DNA of 64,000 bases from Triatoma infestans (GCA_011037195.1 JAAEAF010003542.1:1-64000); one strand, 5' to 3'; counted from the first letter of the stretch, positions 21,768 through 33,664 are shown. Notes: generated by a model from the sequence alone, not told the origin. Program-made: numbers and translations.

Positions 21768-24540
21768 CTAAATACTACTATATACATTCATATCTTTCAG
21801 ATATGTAAATAGCCTCCTTATGTGAGGAGAACCCTCTTGCAGAATAGCGCGCTTGTCATGTGGCAGACCTGCTCTTACCCTCTGGCTGTGCAGTGTCTGA
21901 CACCCTTCCAGTACGTGCGCCACCGTTAACCTTTCTCGGCATCGAGGGCACCTCGGCCTTCTTTCGCCATTAAGGAGGTACCCATGTGTCACACGTGTGT
22001 GACCAATCCTTAGTCTCGTCAGTATTACTGATTCATGCCGCGGGAAATTCTCGACTGTAGTACTTCGCACACTTGGTCTGATATCTCTTAACTTTTCATT
22101 TGTGTTGTCCCACTGTGCTTGCCATTTTCTGTTTATAATATACTTCATATAAATTTGTATGTCAGTGGGACGTACAGGGATGACATCTATAGTATTTCTA
22201 GAGGCTGCTCGTTTTGCCGCCTCGTCCGCCTTTTCATTACCGGACACTCCTATGTGGCCCGGCACCCAGGCGAACGTCACCCCTTGACCACGTGCGCTTA
22301 GATAGTACAATGAGTTTAAAAAATATTTATTACCAATGGGTCCGTCGAGAATTTATCCCGGAGAGCCATTATTGCACTCAATGAGTCCGTCAATATTAAT
22401 GATTTATTATAATTTTCATCTTCGATTAGCTTTATGGCCTGGCAAATGGCATACATTTCAGCCGTGTACACTGATGCATATTGAGAAAGTGTCCAACTAA
22501 GGGTAACTCCCTGCGTGTACACAGCACTGCCTACGTTGTCGCCTATCTTCGACCCGTCTGTAAAGACAGGCCGGGAGTCATGATAAGAATTTAGTAGTTC
22601 CAATAATTTTTGTCTATAGACGACGGGTGGTGTTTCCTCTTTTTTATGTATTGCCAGGTCCATACGGACGCTTGCAGAGGGTATAGACCAAGGAGGTAGA
22701 GGCGCAAAGCCCCAACTCAACACTTGGCTAAATTGTATTCCCTCCGCATCTAATAACTCCTTAGCTCGGACCCCGAGGGGTCGCGTCCGCGAACGTTGCT
22801 GACGGTACTCTTCATCATGTGGGCTCTCGAATATGGTATGAAATAAGGGATGAAATCGCTTCCCCCATATTCCGGCGATGTAGGTCAGAGTGAGCTGATC
22901 CCTTCATTATAAATTCGGTCTAGTAATTTCAGGCGTGACTTGCGTGCAGAGCTATAAATTGGCGCTCCATATTCCAATTTGGAGCGGATAAGTGCAATGA
23001 AAATGCGCTTTAGGATTTCCCGCTCGGTACCCCATTTATAGCTGCCAAGAAATTTCAATATATCGAGGGTTCTCCTTGCTTTTTTGTAAGTATAATCTAT
23101 GTGATCCTGCCAGGTTAGCTTAGTATCGAAGATGAGGCCTAGGAAACGGACGCTTTCTTTGTACTGGATTGATCTGTCTTTTAAATATAATGTGGGGGGA
23201 GTGTGCTCATGACGTAATCTGCAGAAGTGTAAGCACACCGTTTTAGTACTGGAAAATTTGAAACCGTTCCTTTCAGCCTCCACAGCCACTTTGTCTACTG
23301 CCTGTTGTAGGGTTTCTCCGACCTCACCTAGATCACTTCCTGATAGGTAAATGGCGAGGTCGTCGACGTACAAAGATATTTGAATTGGATCTCCTACAAT
23401 TTCGGCTAGACTATTTACTGCCATCGTGAATAATGTTGCACTTAATACCGACCCCTGTGGTTATCGATTTTCTAATATGTGTGGGTCCGAAAGTACAGAC
23501 CCCAGACGCACTCGGAACCTTCGTGATTCCAAAAACCCACAAAGGAACCTTGGCAATTTCCCTCTCAACCCCCATTCGTGTCACTTCCGCAGGATCGCAT
23601 ATCTCCAAGTTGTATCATAAGCCTTCTCGAGGTCAAAAAACACGACCAGCACATGCTCCCTACGCATGAATGCGTTTTGCACGTAGACCTCAAGGCGGCT
23701 TATTTGATCCAACGTGGAACGATACCTGCGAAATCCCGCTTGATGCTGGCTGTAAAGTCTTCTCGTTTCTAACACATAAACTAGTCTATAATTAATTATG
23801 GATTCGAGGACCTTACTCAAGCAGGTGGTCAACGAAATAGGTCTATAACTAGAGGGATTACTGGGGTCTTTTCCTTCTTTAGGGATCGGTATAATAAGTG
23901 CTTCCCGCCAACCATCAGGGTATTGGCCTGTCTCCCATATGCTATTGTACAGCTGGAGAAGGCTTTGCTTCCCAGCTGCGTTCAAGTTTTTGATCATAGC
24001 ATACGGGATTCCATCCAAACCTAGAGCAGTATCTTTGCATTTCTTTAAAGCGTTCTCTAATTCTTGTATGGTCAGCGGTTCATTATATGTTTCAAAGATG
24101 GCAGATTCAAAGTCAAGTGGCTGTTGCTCCACGTCACCTTTTCGCCGGAGAAATTCCACCGAGTAACCCTGTGAGCTAGACACCTGAGAAAAGTGTCCAG
24201 CCAAGGCCCCAGCTACATCTCCCGACTCGGTGACGACGACATCATTGATTTTTAGTATCGGTATCGACGGGGTTCTGCGACTGCCTGAGAGAGCTTTTAT
24301 CTTATTCCACACCTCCTTTAAAGCTGAAGATGAGGAAATCTTTGAAATATAGGAGGTGAGGGTTTCCTTTTTGGTTTGTTTGATTAAACACTTCTCCCTG
24401 GCTCTTAATCTTTTAAAGTTTATTAAATTTTCCTCCGTCGGATACCATTTAAATCTATTTAGGGCTTGCTTTTTTGCCGCGTTGGCTGCCTTACATTTCG
24501 GAGTCCACCAGGGGACGGGAGATCTTGCGCTTCTCCCGCC
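21768..24540 (-). pseudogene. ORF2 (RT-RNase H-zinc knuckle) of truncated LINE
   Basis: RT: DTALGLDGIPYAMIKNL, PSSYRPISLTTCLSKVLE, QHQAGFRRYRSTLDQ, FFDLEKAYDTTW, then after a frameshift YVDDLAIYLSG (YVDD, about 23375), FLGLIFDTKLTWQDHI, LEYGAPIYSSA. RNase H: PVFTDGSKIGD (22575), VYTAEMYAICQAI, LTDSLSAI, and VTFAWVPGHIGVSGNEKADE (22290-22225). The C-terminal knuckle is CPRCRERLTVAHVLEGC (21950-21895). Compared with 58312-59919 about 30 codons (the FRTSP...LYAESGFLP part) are deleted near 22895. Frameshifts at about 23600, 23430, 22890 and 22315. Confidence 0.85.
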
Positions 24541-26350
24541 ATGTATTGTTAGAAACATTCTACGGACTGTAATATTTTTCTTGAGCCGTGAGATGCATCC
24601 AAGGCTGGGGCTATGTTTTTATAATATATAGCTAAACACATTTTAAGCAGTTTAATATTGTTTTTTAGCCGTGAGATGACATCCAAGTCGTGGGCTAAGT
24701 TTTTATAATATTTAGCTACAAACATTAAATATATTATCATCCTATACTATGAACAAAGACTTTTTTTTTTTATTCATAGTTAGATACAATATTTAGCTAA
24801 ACACATTTTAAGCACTTTCATATTGTTTTTGAGCCGTGAGATGACATACCAGGACTAGGGCTAAGTTTTTATAATATTTAGCTAGAAACATTAAATATAT
24901 TATCATACAATACGATGAACAAATACTTCGTGATTTTTATGTTTATGTTCATGTTTAAATTAAATTATGTTTACACTTATAAATATTTAGCTAGAAACAT
25001 TCTAAGGACTTTATATATGTTTTTGAGCCGTGAGATGACATACAGGACAGGCTGCTAAGTTGTGTAAAATTTAGCTAGAAACATTAAATATATTATCATC
25101 CAATACTAAGAATAAAGACTTTTTGTTTTTTTTATGTATTGTTAGAAACATTCTAAGGACTGTAATTTTTTTGTTGAGCCGTGAGATGCATCCAAGACTG
25201 GGCTATGTTTTTATAATATTTAGCTACAAACATTAAATAAATTATCATTCAATACTATGAATAAAGACTTTGTTTGTTTTTTTATGTATTGTTAGAAACA
25301 TTCTAAGGACTTTAATATTGTTTTTGAGTCGTGAGATGGCATCTAAGACTAGGGCCAACTATATTATCATACAATACGATGAACAAATACTTTGTGTTTT
25401 TTATGTTTGTGTTTAAATAAAATATGTTACTGTTTAAATTAAATTATGTTAAAAATTATAAAATTTAGCTAAACACATTCTAAGGACTTTAATATTGTTT
25501 TTGAGCCGTGAGATGACATACAGGACATGCTGCTAAGTTGTGTAAAATTTAGCTATAAACATTAAATATAATATCATCCAACACTAAGAACAAAGACTTT
25601 TTGTTTGTTTTTATGTATGTTAGAAACATTCTAAGGACTGTAATTTTTTTGTTGAGCCGTGAGATGCATCCAAGACTGGGGCTATGTTTTTATAATATTT
25701 AGCTACAAACATTAAATATATTATCATCTAATACTATGAATAAAGACTTTGTTTTTTTATGTATTGTTAGAAACATTCTAAGGATGTGAATATTTCTGTT
25801 GAGCCGCGATATGACATACAAGACTAGGGCTAAGATTTTATAATATTTAGCTAAAGACTTTAATATTTTTTGATATTATCATACAATACGATGAACAAAT
25901 ACTTTGTGTTTTTTTTTATGTTCATGTTTAAATTAAATTATGTTTACACTTATAATATTTAGCTAGGGCTAAGTTTGTATAATATTTAGCTACAAACATT
26001 AAATATACTATCATCCTATACTATGAATAAAGACTTGATGTATTGTTAGAAACATTCAAGGACTTTAATATTTTTGTTGAGCCGTGAGATGACATACAGG
26101 ACATGCGGGTAGGTTGGCTAGAAACATTAAATATATTATCATCCAATACTATGAACAAATACTCTGTGTATTTTTATGTATTGTTTCACTTTTTTATGTA
26201 TATTAATACTAGTATACTATGTTTTTTCATGTTTTAATACGTGTATGTTTTATGTATTGTTTCACTTTTTTTTGTGTATTAATACTAGTATGACATATTA
26301 TAAGTGTTTATTTTCTATGATTATTGTTAATATATTTTTCATTATTCTAT
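24541..26350. repeat. Left arm, inner part
   Basis: Continues the arm after the LINE insertion with about ten more units (GAGCCGTGAGATG near 24582, 24668, 24832, 25027, 25175, 25327, 25503, 25656, 25801 and 26079), spaced roughly 80-200 bp. Unit body: AAACATTCTAAGGACT, TTTTTGAGCCGTGAGATGAC, CATCCAAGACTAGGGCTA, TATAATATTTAGCT, AACATTAAATATATTATCAT, and ACTATGAACAAAGACTTT. The innermost section (26160-26300) has TGTATTAATACTAGTATACT and CACTTTTTTATGTATATTAA, mirrored at 26900-27060. Confidence 0.85.
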
Positions 26351-26599
26351 TTTACAAGTCATAATTCTTTTTAGTACAACAATATTTACATGATCTTAGA
26401 AATTATTTTTCTCTAGTACAGTTTTAGTAATCTATTTACAAACGACATAATAATAACATAATCTAATATTTACATTGTCTCATCACATAAGAGTTTTTTC
26501 ACACCAAATAATGGGCATGTAATACAATTGAAACACCAGAAAAAAGGATCATATAGCAAATCGGAAAGAAGATTAGCATCGTAAGTGTGAACAGTAGTA

Positions 26600-26820
26600 C
26601 GTTGACATGTCCAAATTAATCCTTTAGGAGTGCTTGGCTTGAGCAAATTGCAACAAATTGGCTTTGGAATGTCTTGTAACACATGAAGTGATACCTCCAC
26701 GAATACCGGATTCAATCATAAGATGTTTATCATAATCGGTCAATTTATGTTTTAAAACATTACTTTGGGAAAATTCATTTAACACCACTCTTAGCGGAGG
26801 GTTGGGGTTACAGCTTCTCT
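26600..26820 (-). pseudogene. Remnant of a protein-primed family B DNA polymerase
   Basis: The minus-strand frame ending at a TAA at 26624-26626 reads LTDYDKHLMIESGIRGGITS then CVTRHSKANLLQF. A Tyr/Asp-Met context followed by GIRGGI and RHSKAN matches the exonuclease-to-polymerase linker of pPolB enzymes of Polintons and linear plasmids, where a GIRGG(I/V) and RYAKANN-like pair is diagnostic. About ten codons further, in the same frame past the stop, INLDMSTYY resembles the motif A aspartate (DxxSLYP-type). Only about 70 residues survive, with a stop, so it is a fossil. A frame shifted by one base is open from 26715 to 26470 (ends GVKKLLCDETM) and carries no recognisable domain. Confidence 0.6.
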
Positions 26821-26884
26821 AAAGTGATATCATAGTTGATTATACAATTCTATCATCCATGTCATGATAAAATTGTTATAATAT

Positions 26885-29005
26885 GTCATACTAACATGAA
26901 TACACAAAAAAAAGTGAAACAATGCATAAAGCATAGTAGTACTAAACTTAAAAAAGTAAAAAATACAGAAAACACACACGTATTAAAACATGAAAAAACA
27001 TAGTATACTAGTATTAATACACATAAAAAAGTGAAACAATACATAAAAATACACAGAGTATTTGTTCATAGTATTGGATGATAATATATTTAATGTTTCT
27101 AGGCAACTTACCCGCATGTCCTGTATGTCATCTCACGGCTCAACAAAAATATTAATTCTTAGAATGTTTCTAACAATACATAAAGTCTTTATTCATAGTA
27201 TAGGATGATAGTATATTTAATGTTTGTAGCTAAATATTATAAAATCTTAGCCCTAGTCTTGTATGTCATATCGCGGCTCAACAAAAATATTTACGTCCTT
27301 AGAATATTTCTAACAATACATAAAAAAAACAAAGTCTTTATTCATAGTATTAGATGATAATATATTTAATGTTTGTAGCTAAATATTATAAAAACATAGC
27401 CCCAGTCTTGGATGCATCTCACGGCTCAACAAAAAAATTACAGTCCTTAGAATGTTTCTAACAATACATAAAAAAACAAAAAGTCTTTGTTCATAGTGTT
27501 GGATGATAATATATTTAATGTTTCAAGCTAAATTTTACACAACTTAGCAGCATGTCCTGTATGTCATCTCACGGCTCAAAAACAATATTAAAGTCCTTAG
27601 AATGTGTTTAGCTAAATTTTATAATTTTTAACATAATTTAATTTAAACATTAACATATTTTATTTAAACACAAACATAAAAAACACAAAGTATTTGTTCA
27701 TCGTATTGTATGATAATATAGTTGGACCTAGTCCTGGGATGTCATCTCACGACTCAAAAACAATATTAAAGTCCTTAGAATGTTTCTAACAATACATAAA
27801 AAAAAACAAAGTCTTTATTCATAGTATTGAATGATAATTTATTTAATGTTTGTAGCTAAATATTATAACACATTTGCCCTAGTCTTGTATGTCATCTCAC
27901 GAAATATTATAAGTGTAAAGATAATTTAATTTAAACAGTAACATAAAAATTCACAAAGCATTTGTTCATCGTATTGGATGATAATATATTCAATGTTTCT
28001 AGCTAAATATTATAAAAAATTAGCCCTCAACTTGCATTTCATCTCACGGCTAAAAAACAATATTAAAGTTCTTAGAATGTTTCTAACAATACATAAAAAA
28101 AAATCAAAGTCTTTATTCATAGAATAGGATGATAATATATTTAGCCGCCTAGTCTAGGATGCCATCTCACGGCTCAAAAGCAATATTATGGTCCTTAGAA
28201 TGTTTCTAGCTAAATATTATAAGTGTAAACATAATTTAATTTAGACATGAACATAAACATAAAAAACACGAAGTATTTGTTCATCGTATTGTATGATAAT
28301 ATCAAAAAATATTAAAGTGCTTAGCTAAATATTATAAAATATTAGCCCTAGACTTGGATGACATCTCACGGCTCAAAATCAATATTAAAGTCCTTAGAAT
28401 GTGTTTATCTAAAATATTATAAGTGTAAACATAATTTAAACATGAACAAAATATCAAAAAATATTAAAGTCTTTAGCTAAATTTTATAAAATATTAGCCC
28501 TAGTCTTGTATGTCATCTCGCGGCTCAAAAATGATAATAAAGTCCTTAGAATGTTTCTAGCTAAATATTATAAAACATAGCCGCATGTCGTGTATATCAT
28601 CTCCCGGCTCAAAAACAATATTACAGTCCTTAGAATGTTTCTAGCTAAATATTATAAAACATAGCCGCATGCCTCTTCCGGCTCAAAAAAACTTTTTTTT
28701 CCCTGACAAATTTTGACCTTATATTTTCAAGCTAAATATTATAAAACATAGCCGCAGGTCATGCATGCCCATCTCGCGGCTAACAAATATTTTTTTTACC
28801 TGAGACTGTTTTCAAGCTAGATTTTTTAAAACGTAGCTGCATGCCATCCCGCGGCTCAAAAATATTTTTTTTCCCTGGTTAAAAATCAGATGGGGGTCTC
28901 ATCGTAATTTTGTAGCCGCGCGCCAGACCCCTGCCTTCGGGCGTAAATTCATAAGTGCCTGGGGCTCAAAAATTTTGCCGCCAGAACCGGTAAATATCAT
29001 CTACT
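26885..29005. repeat. Right arm
   Basis: This is the reverse complement of the left arm in mirrored order, with CATCTCACGGCTC markers near 27130, 27262, 27413, 27563, 27740, 27888, 28040, 28164, 28365, 28513, 28600, 28677, 28770 and 28850. Fewer units than the left arm, so the arms have diverged by unit loss or gain. The outer 450 bp match the left end nearly perfectly except for a short GAGGCATGC duplication in the left arm near 20330. Confidence 0.85.
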
Positions 29006-29010
29006 CCCGT
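29006..29010. repeat. Target-site duplication CCCGT, right copy
   Basis: See 19994-19998. The next bases GGTCAAGGGACC return to the LINE RT sequence. Confidence 0.9.
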
Positions 29011-31052
29011 GGTCAAGGGACCAATCATTTAAAACATTTACAGCCCCCTCCAATTTCTCCAAACATTTCATAGTGGAGGTCCCCATCGAATAGAGACACA
29101 CATCATCTGCGTACTGAAGCACTCTCAAGTCTTCGTCCCTCAATGAGTCTATATCTAGAGCGTATATTGCATATAATAGTGGGGATAAAATGCCGCCCTG
29201 AGGCAGGCTAGCCTACTCCAGCGTGGACCTAATAGCTTGTCATTTAGACGGGTAAACAGTTTTCTTTCTGAACTCAATTTCATTATATTTCGTACAAACA
29301 AACTGGGCAAACCAATATTTTGCATTTTACTTGCTAATATTAGAAGATGTACATTGTCAAAGGCCCCTGCAATATCTAAAAACAAAGTGAGAACTGTTTT
29401 ATTGACAGTTAGCCCTAGCTGTATGTCGGTCACTAATTCTGCTTGGCAGTCTATTATGGACCTTCCTCTACGGAATCCGAATTGCGATCGTGGTAATACA
29501 TTATTGTATTCTAACCACCACTCTAGTCTATCTTTAATGATTCTCTCAAACGTTTTCATGACGCAAGAAGCCAGTGAACAGGTCTATACGATTTGTAATC
29601 ATCCCTTGGTTTGTTGTTTTTAAGCAGCGGTATGATAATGTATTCTTTCCATTCCTCTGGATATACACCTGAACACCACATTTCATTAAAAATATTTAGG
29701 AGAATTTTTTTCCATCGGAAGGCATGTGGTATAACATTACATAGTGGATGTTATCACTACCTGGGGCTGTATTAGGGTTACTTTTAATCGCTTTGTTAAG
29801 TTCTTGTAACGAAAATGGATCGAGAAGTTGATGATTATTACTTAAATTTTCATTAAGTTCTATTGAGTTTTGAACAGAAGGAGGGGATAAAGCATTCTGA
29901 AAATCTTCGACCCACTCCCCCGCTGCTAGAAGAGGGAGTGAGGAATATTTATTTTGTATTTTCTTAATTTTTTCCCAAATCTGTTTAATAGGGGTGGCCC
30001 TGTTTAAATTGCTACAAAAAGTAGCCCAAGTTTTCTTCTTGGCCTCTTTGATAATTTTTTTAGCTGTTGCCGCTATTTTCTGGTATTCTAGAAAATTGTC
30101 AAGGGAAGGGGAGGTGATATATTTCCGGTAGGATTTTTTCTTTTTGTAATAATTTCGTCGCAGTCTGAGTTTCACCACGCCTTAAAATTTGAGGGGCGAT
30201 TTTGTTTATTTTTATATTGCGGAATAGAAAGTTCTGCAGCTTTATTTATAATATCAATTAATTCACTATAATTAATAAATTCTAAGGAGTGTTTATTTAA
30301 AATAGTCAAAAATTGTAACTGATAAGTATTCCAGTCTGCTTTGTTTATGCGCCATTTTCTATTTGTATTTCTATTAATATAAGGTAAAAGTTTAGATTCA
30401 CTGGTAATTAAAAGTGGCAAATGATTAGAACCCATTCGATCATCCAATGTTTGCCACTTAAAATTTGAACAAACTTCCGGAGAACAGAAGGTTAAATCCA
30501 AGGCAGAGTAATTAATGTGATTTACGTTTTTGACTAAAGTAGGTGACCCATCATTTAGATAAATTAAATTATTTTCTTCGATCACCTCCAAAAGAATTTT
30601 GCCATTATTATCATCGAAACTCGACCCGAAATTACGATGATGAACATTAAAGTCACCGCCTATATTCAGAAGCTTGGGAACACTTTTAATAAAATTATCC
30701 CATTGTGCAGAAGTTACATGATTGGTTTGTTATATAGAGATACAATAGTTATGTTTTTATATTTACTGAATGGAATCGTAACAGCGACTGACATCAGACC
30801 ATCAATAAAAACATTTTATTTATTGCGATGAAAGGTATTGAACTTTGCACTAACAGTGCAACTCCAGCTTTACCATCTGCCCGTGGCCATATTGTAGCCT
30901 CTAAATTTTATATTTGAATTTAGTTTAAACCAAGTTTCAGATATTAGGGCAATATCAATTTTTTCCCTATTTAAACATTGCTCAAGGCTACCTTTATTTG
31001 CTACAGCAGATCTCGCATTCCATTGTAACATTTTTAATTGTTCGGTCGTCAT
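29011..31052 (-). pseudogene. 5' half of I-type LINE ORF2: endonuclease and RT
   Basis: The start is MTTEQLKMLQWNARSAVANK (31052), an endonuclease N-terminus with IALISETWF (catalytic Glu). The EN C-terminal part (30591-30400) has YSALDLTFC and MGSNHLPLLI (the SxxxDLT and SDHxP-type blocks). The linker has KKTWATFCSNLN; RT has NPNTAPGSDNIHYVML, SQFGFRRGRSIIDCQAEL, LFLDIAGAFDNVH, and VLQYADDVCLYSMG (YADD at about 29110), up to NDWSLDHG at the insertion point. Frame breaks at about 30880-30600, 29690-29560 and 29170. Confidence 0.85.
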
Positions 31053-31327
31053 TTATATATTATTAGTCTATTTAGAATACGAGATAGATGCCTTATTTGT
31101 AACAAATAGTCCTTTATTCCATTTAATAAGTGCAATAATAATAATAACAATATCTACTTATATTTTGAAATCATCTAATAAATAAAAATAAATACAATAA
31201 ATTTGAAGTAAGGTGATTAATACCTTTGTGAATTTTGATACAAGTAAAAGAGAAAAGACTTTTTCTTGCAGTGGTAACAATTAAAACAGAAAATATATAT
31301 ATACTCAATGATTCGTAACAACTTTTA

Positions 31328-32663
31328 CTAATCTTCTTTTAAATTATCTGTTCTTTCTTTAATAATAAGTTTCAATTTATCATCATTAATTTCCTTCATC
31401 TCATTAAAATTAAATTTTTTTAAAATTGAATATACGGCCTCGTAAATTGTTTCAGAGCCGTTGTTTTTATTCACCTTATTAAGGTTTGAAGTGCTGGGCG
31501 ATTCCTTATTAGTTACGGGTGGGCGATGAGGATTAGAAGGGATTGAACCTCCAGTGATATTTTTGGGGGCGCGGACTTGAAATAAAGATTTATTTATTTC
31601 TTTAATGTCAAAATGTGGTGGTGATGGGGTTAACAATGGTCTTTTTCTTTTCGTCGACCTTGTGAAATCAGCAGATGACGCAAATCGCCTTGCACTACTA
31701 CTTTCATTAGCCCTTCTCAGGAAAGGAAACTCGCTCAAATCGTCCAGTCATGGCGCGTTCTTTTCAGCAATGGCTGCAAATGAATTGCCATTGAGTAGGT
31801 TCTTGGCGTCCGAATATGAAATGTTATTATTAGCCATAACTTGTTTAATGGACTATTCTTTCTTAAAAGAGGGGCATAATGCTTGATTAGAAGCTGTGTG
31901 ATTCCCAGCTCCACAGTTTATACACTTTCTATCAGTGCTATCACAATCTTTTTCAGGGTGTGAACCTCCACACTTCTCGCACCTTTCCGTCCCCTTACAT
32001 TGGTCCTGGATGTGGCCATATCTTACATTGAATCACATTTTGTATGTAAGTGTGAACTTCACAACTCACATAGTGGATATAAACATGCTGAGGCAATGTC
32101 TGACCCCTAACAGTCATTAGAACTGACTGAGTAGGGATCAGTTTTACTTCATTACTATCCCTATCTTGAATTTTTCTTTTTAATCGGCGCAATTCAATTA
32201 TTTCTAAATTGGCCCCATGTGGTCCCTTCATGAGTTCATTAATTTCCTCAACAGGTATCTCTGTATCTACCCCTACGTTGCAGTAAATACCTCGGTATAT
32301 ACATATTGAAACCCTTCTCTTTTAAGGCTGAGGCATTCATGATTTTGTTGGCTGACACAGCATTGTCAAATTCAACCCTTAACCTGTTCCTTCCAATCTT
32401 GTTTATAATTATTATATTTTTGGCAATATCTGGGTAGCTTAAATGAATAAGACTACCAAGAGCATTCTTGAAATGCCCATTTTTTCATTATTTAAACTTT
32501 CTATTATAATTTGGAATGGACCTAGATCCTCATTTCTATAATATAAACTATTTTTCCCAACACTGATTTCATTATTGACATTTATTGAATTATTTCCCTT
32601 TTTATTTCCACCTTCCATCTCAATGTCAGGCGGTACTCCCGCCTGCCCTTCACTGTTACTCAT
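31328..32663 (-). pseudogene. ORF1 (gag-like) of I-type LINE
   Basis: MSNSEGQAGVPPDIEMEGGN opens at 32663; then EDLGPFQIIIESLNNEKMG, typical of I-element gag; NRLRVEFDNAVSANKIMN (32380-32330); and VPVEEI-like EIPVEEINELMKG with LKLIPTQSVLMTVRGQ-like segment ending at 31995. Beyond that GHIQDQCKG, RCEKCGGSHPEKDC and KCINCGAGNHTASN (about 32020-31880) are CCHC knuckles. The tail (31738-31328) is Ser/Pro/Lys-rich. Stops and shifts near 32460, 32270, 31995, 31860 and 31745. Function in relatives: RNA binding and RNP assembly. Confidence 0.75.
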
Positions 32664-33069
32664 TTTTCAATTTGCTTAACAACAAATTCTTAACCATTTA
32701 TTCAATATTACAGCTATTTACAAAACATTTAAAGTATAAAGAAAACCTTACCTTAATAAAATTAAACAAAATAAAGAAAGACCAATCAAGAAAGAAAAAA
32801 TAAAGAAAAACTTACCTTATCTGTCGAAATATATGTGTAAAATAAATAAAAAAAACTTCCAAAAAAGAAAAGAAAATAACTTACTTCAAGCAAATAATAA
32901 TAAAAAAACAGAAAAGAAAATGAAAAACACGCAAACAAAGAAAAAAGAAAAGAAAATTTAAAAAATGAAATATGAATAATTTTAAATAATGATAAAAGTA
33001 GCTGAAGTATAGCAACTAATACTGGCCTTTGAGCACGTCCGCACTGTATGAGAGCTAAACATCAACTGA
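32664..33069 (-). other. 5' UTR of I-type LINE
   Basis: About 400 bp from the target duplication to the ORF1 ATG. The extreme 5' end is CAGTTGATGTTTAGC; most of the rest is A/T homopolymer-rich. No downstream promoter motif is clear. Having the 5' UTR intact to the duplication supports a full-length insertion. Confidence 0.5.
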
Positions 33070-33078
33070 ATGTGGATA

Positions 33079-33664
33079 AAATGTATTGAATGTCTGGAAG
33101 AGGATAAATTTCAAATGTGGTGATTGAGTTTAATTTACGCAGATCAATCATGTACCTGTACTGTTTGCGTAACTGGGTTATATCGTTTGGAAAGACTTTT
33201 GTCTGATCCGCCGACTTCTTCTTAACCAGAATTACCGGATGTGCCCAGTTACTAGTACTCGGTTCAATTATTCCTCTATCCAGATTATCTTGTATGAGAG
33301 CTTTTAATATGAGAGCTTCTGAGTGAGATAATTTGTAAGGTCTACTGTGTACAGGCGGATGATTTTGTGTGTCTATGTGGTATGTTATATCTGTAAATTT
33401 TGTTTTGCAGTCTTTATCATGTGTGAATGTGTCATAAAATGGAGAGAATGTTTCAACAATTTTGTCTGCTTGTTGTGGAGAGAGATGAGTAAGTTTCTGG
33501 CGTAATTGTTGTTGAAAGGCGTGTAATTGTGTTTATTCTTTGTGCGAAAGTTGTTGAATGGAATTTATGGTGTGTTTGTGTGATGAATTTTGTACCTCGG
33601 GATGTAATGAATGTAGGCGATTGGAAAATGTTGGTGACGGAGATTTCATGGTGTATGGTGTTTA
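33079..33664 (-). pseudogene. RT N-terminus of gypsy element 1
   Basis: Minus strand reads HPPVHSRPYKLSHSE (33370-33325), LIQDNLDRGIIEPSTSNWAH (about 33305-33245), PVILVKKK, then YRYMIDLRKLNSIT and YPLPDIQYILSTFS at the LINE junction: fingers and RT block 1 of Ty3/gypsy RT. It joins 17653 after removal of the LINE. The stretch 33400-33660 is a degraded linker from protease. Confidence 0.8.

Larger units (their letters stand above)
20893..24540 (-). mobile_element. 5'-truncated RNase H-bearing LINE inserted in the left arm
   Basis: Poly(T) at 20897-20910 is its poly(A). The 5' end (24540) is cut just upstream of the RT in the post-endonuclease linker (GGRSARSPVPWWTPKCK). Arm sequence resumes at 24541 with ATGTATTGTTAGAAACATTC, which in undisturbed arm copies directly follows AAAGAC(T)n, so insertion was into the T-run and any target duplication is hidden in it. 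It belongs to the same family as 57502-63960. Confidence 0.85.
19999..29005. mobile_element. Giant inverted-repeat (foldback-like) DNA element with polymerase-B remnant
   Basis: The termini are AGTAGATGATATTTACCGG on the left (19999) and its exact complement on the right (to 29005), flanked by CCCGT. The outermost roughly 450 bp of both arms are near identical and the rest of each arm consists of repeated units in mirror order. The central loop (about 26350-26885) holds a short minus-strand remnant with protein-primed family B polymerase motifs. Excluding the LINE at 20893-24540 the element is about 5.4 kb. AG termini and PolB recall Polintons/Mavericks, but those are longer and make 6-bp duplications. 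Foldback elements have similar arms but make 9-bp duplications. I cannot place it in a described superfamily. Confidence 0.85.
17663..33069 (-). mobile_element. Near full-length I-type LINE with RNase H, itself split by the inverted-repeat element
   Basis: It is flanked by a 9-bp duplication AATGTGGAT; poly(T) at 17663-17676 is the 3' poly(A) on the minus strand. After subtracting the insertion at 19999-29010 the LINE is about 6.4 kb, a normal full length. Order in sense direction: 5' UTR (about 33069-32664), ORF1 gag (32663-31328), ORF2 EN (31052-30180), RT (30180-29011, then 19993-19649), RNase H (19236-18890), C-terminal knuckle, 3' UTR with hairpin and repeat module, poly(A). RNase H in a non-LTR ORF2 indicates the I/R1/LOA-like group; I use I-type loosely. 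Confidence 0.9.

Noticed and set aside
26470..26715. 81-codon frame with several cysteines (Zn-finger-like)
   Set aside because: It is one base off the PolB-like frame and uses no ATG; motif content in the other frame is better. Not called as a gene.
32664..33069. Possible coding sequence (Lys-rich frame 32585-32803)
   Set aside because: A-rich 5' UTR of the LINE read in the wrong direction.
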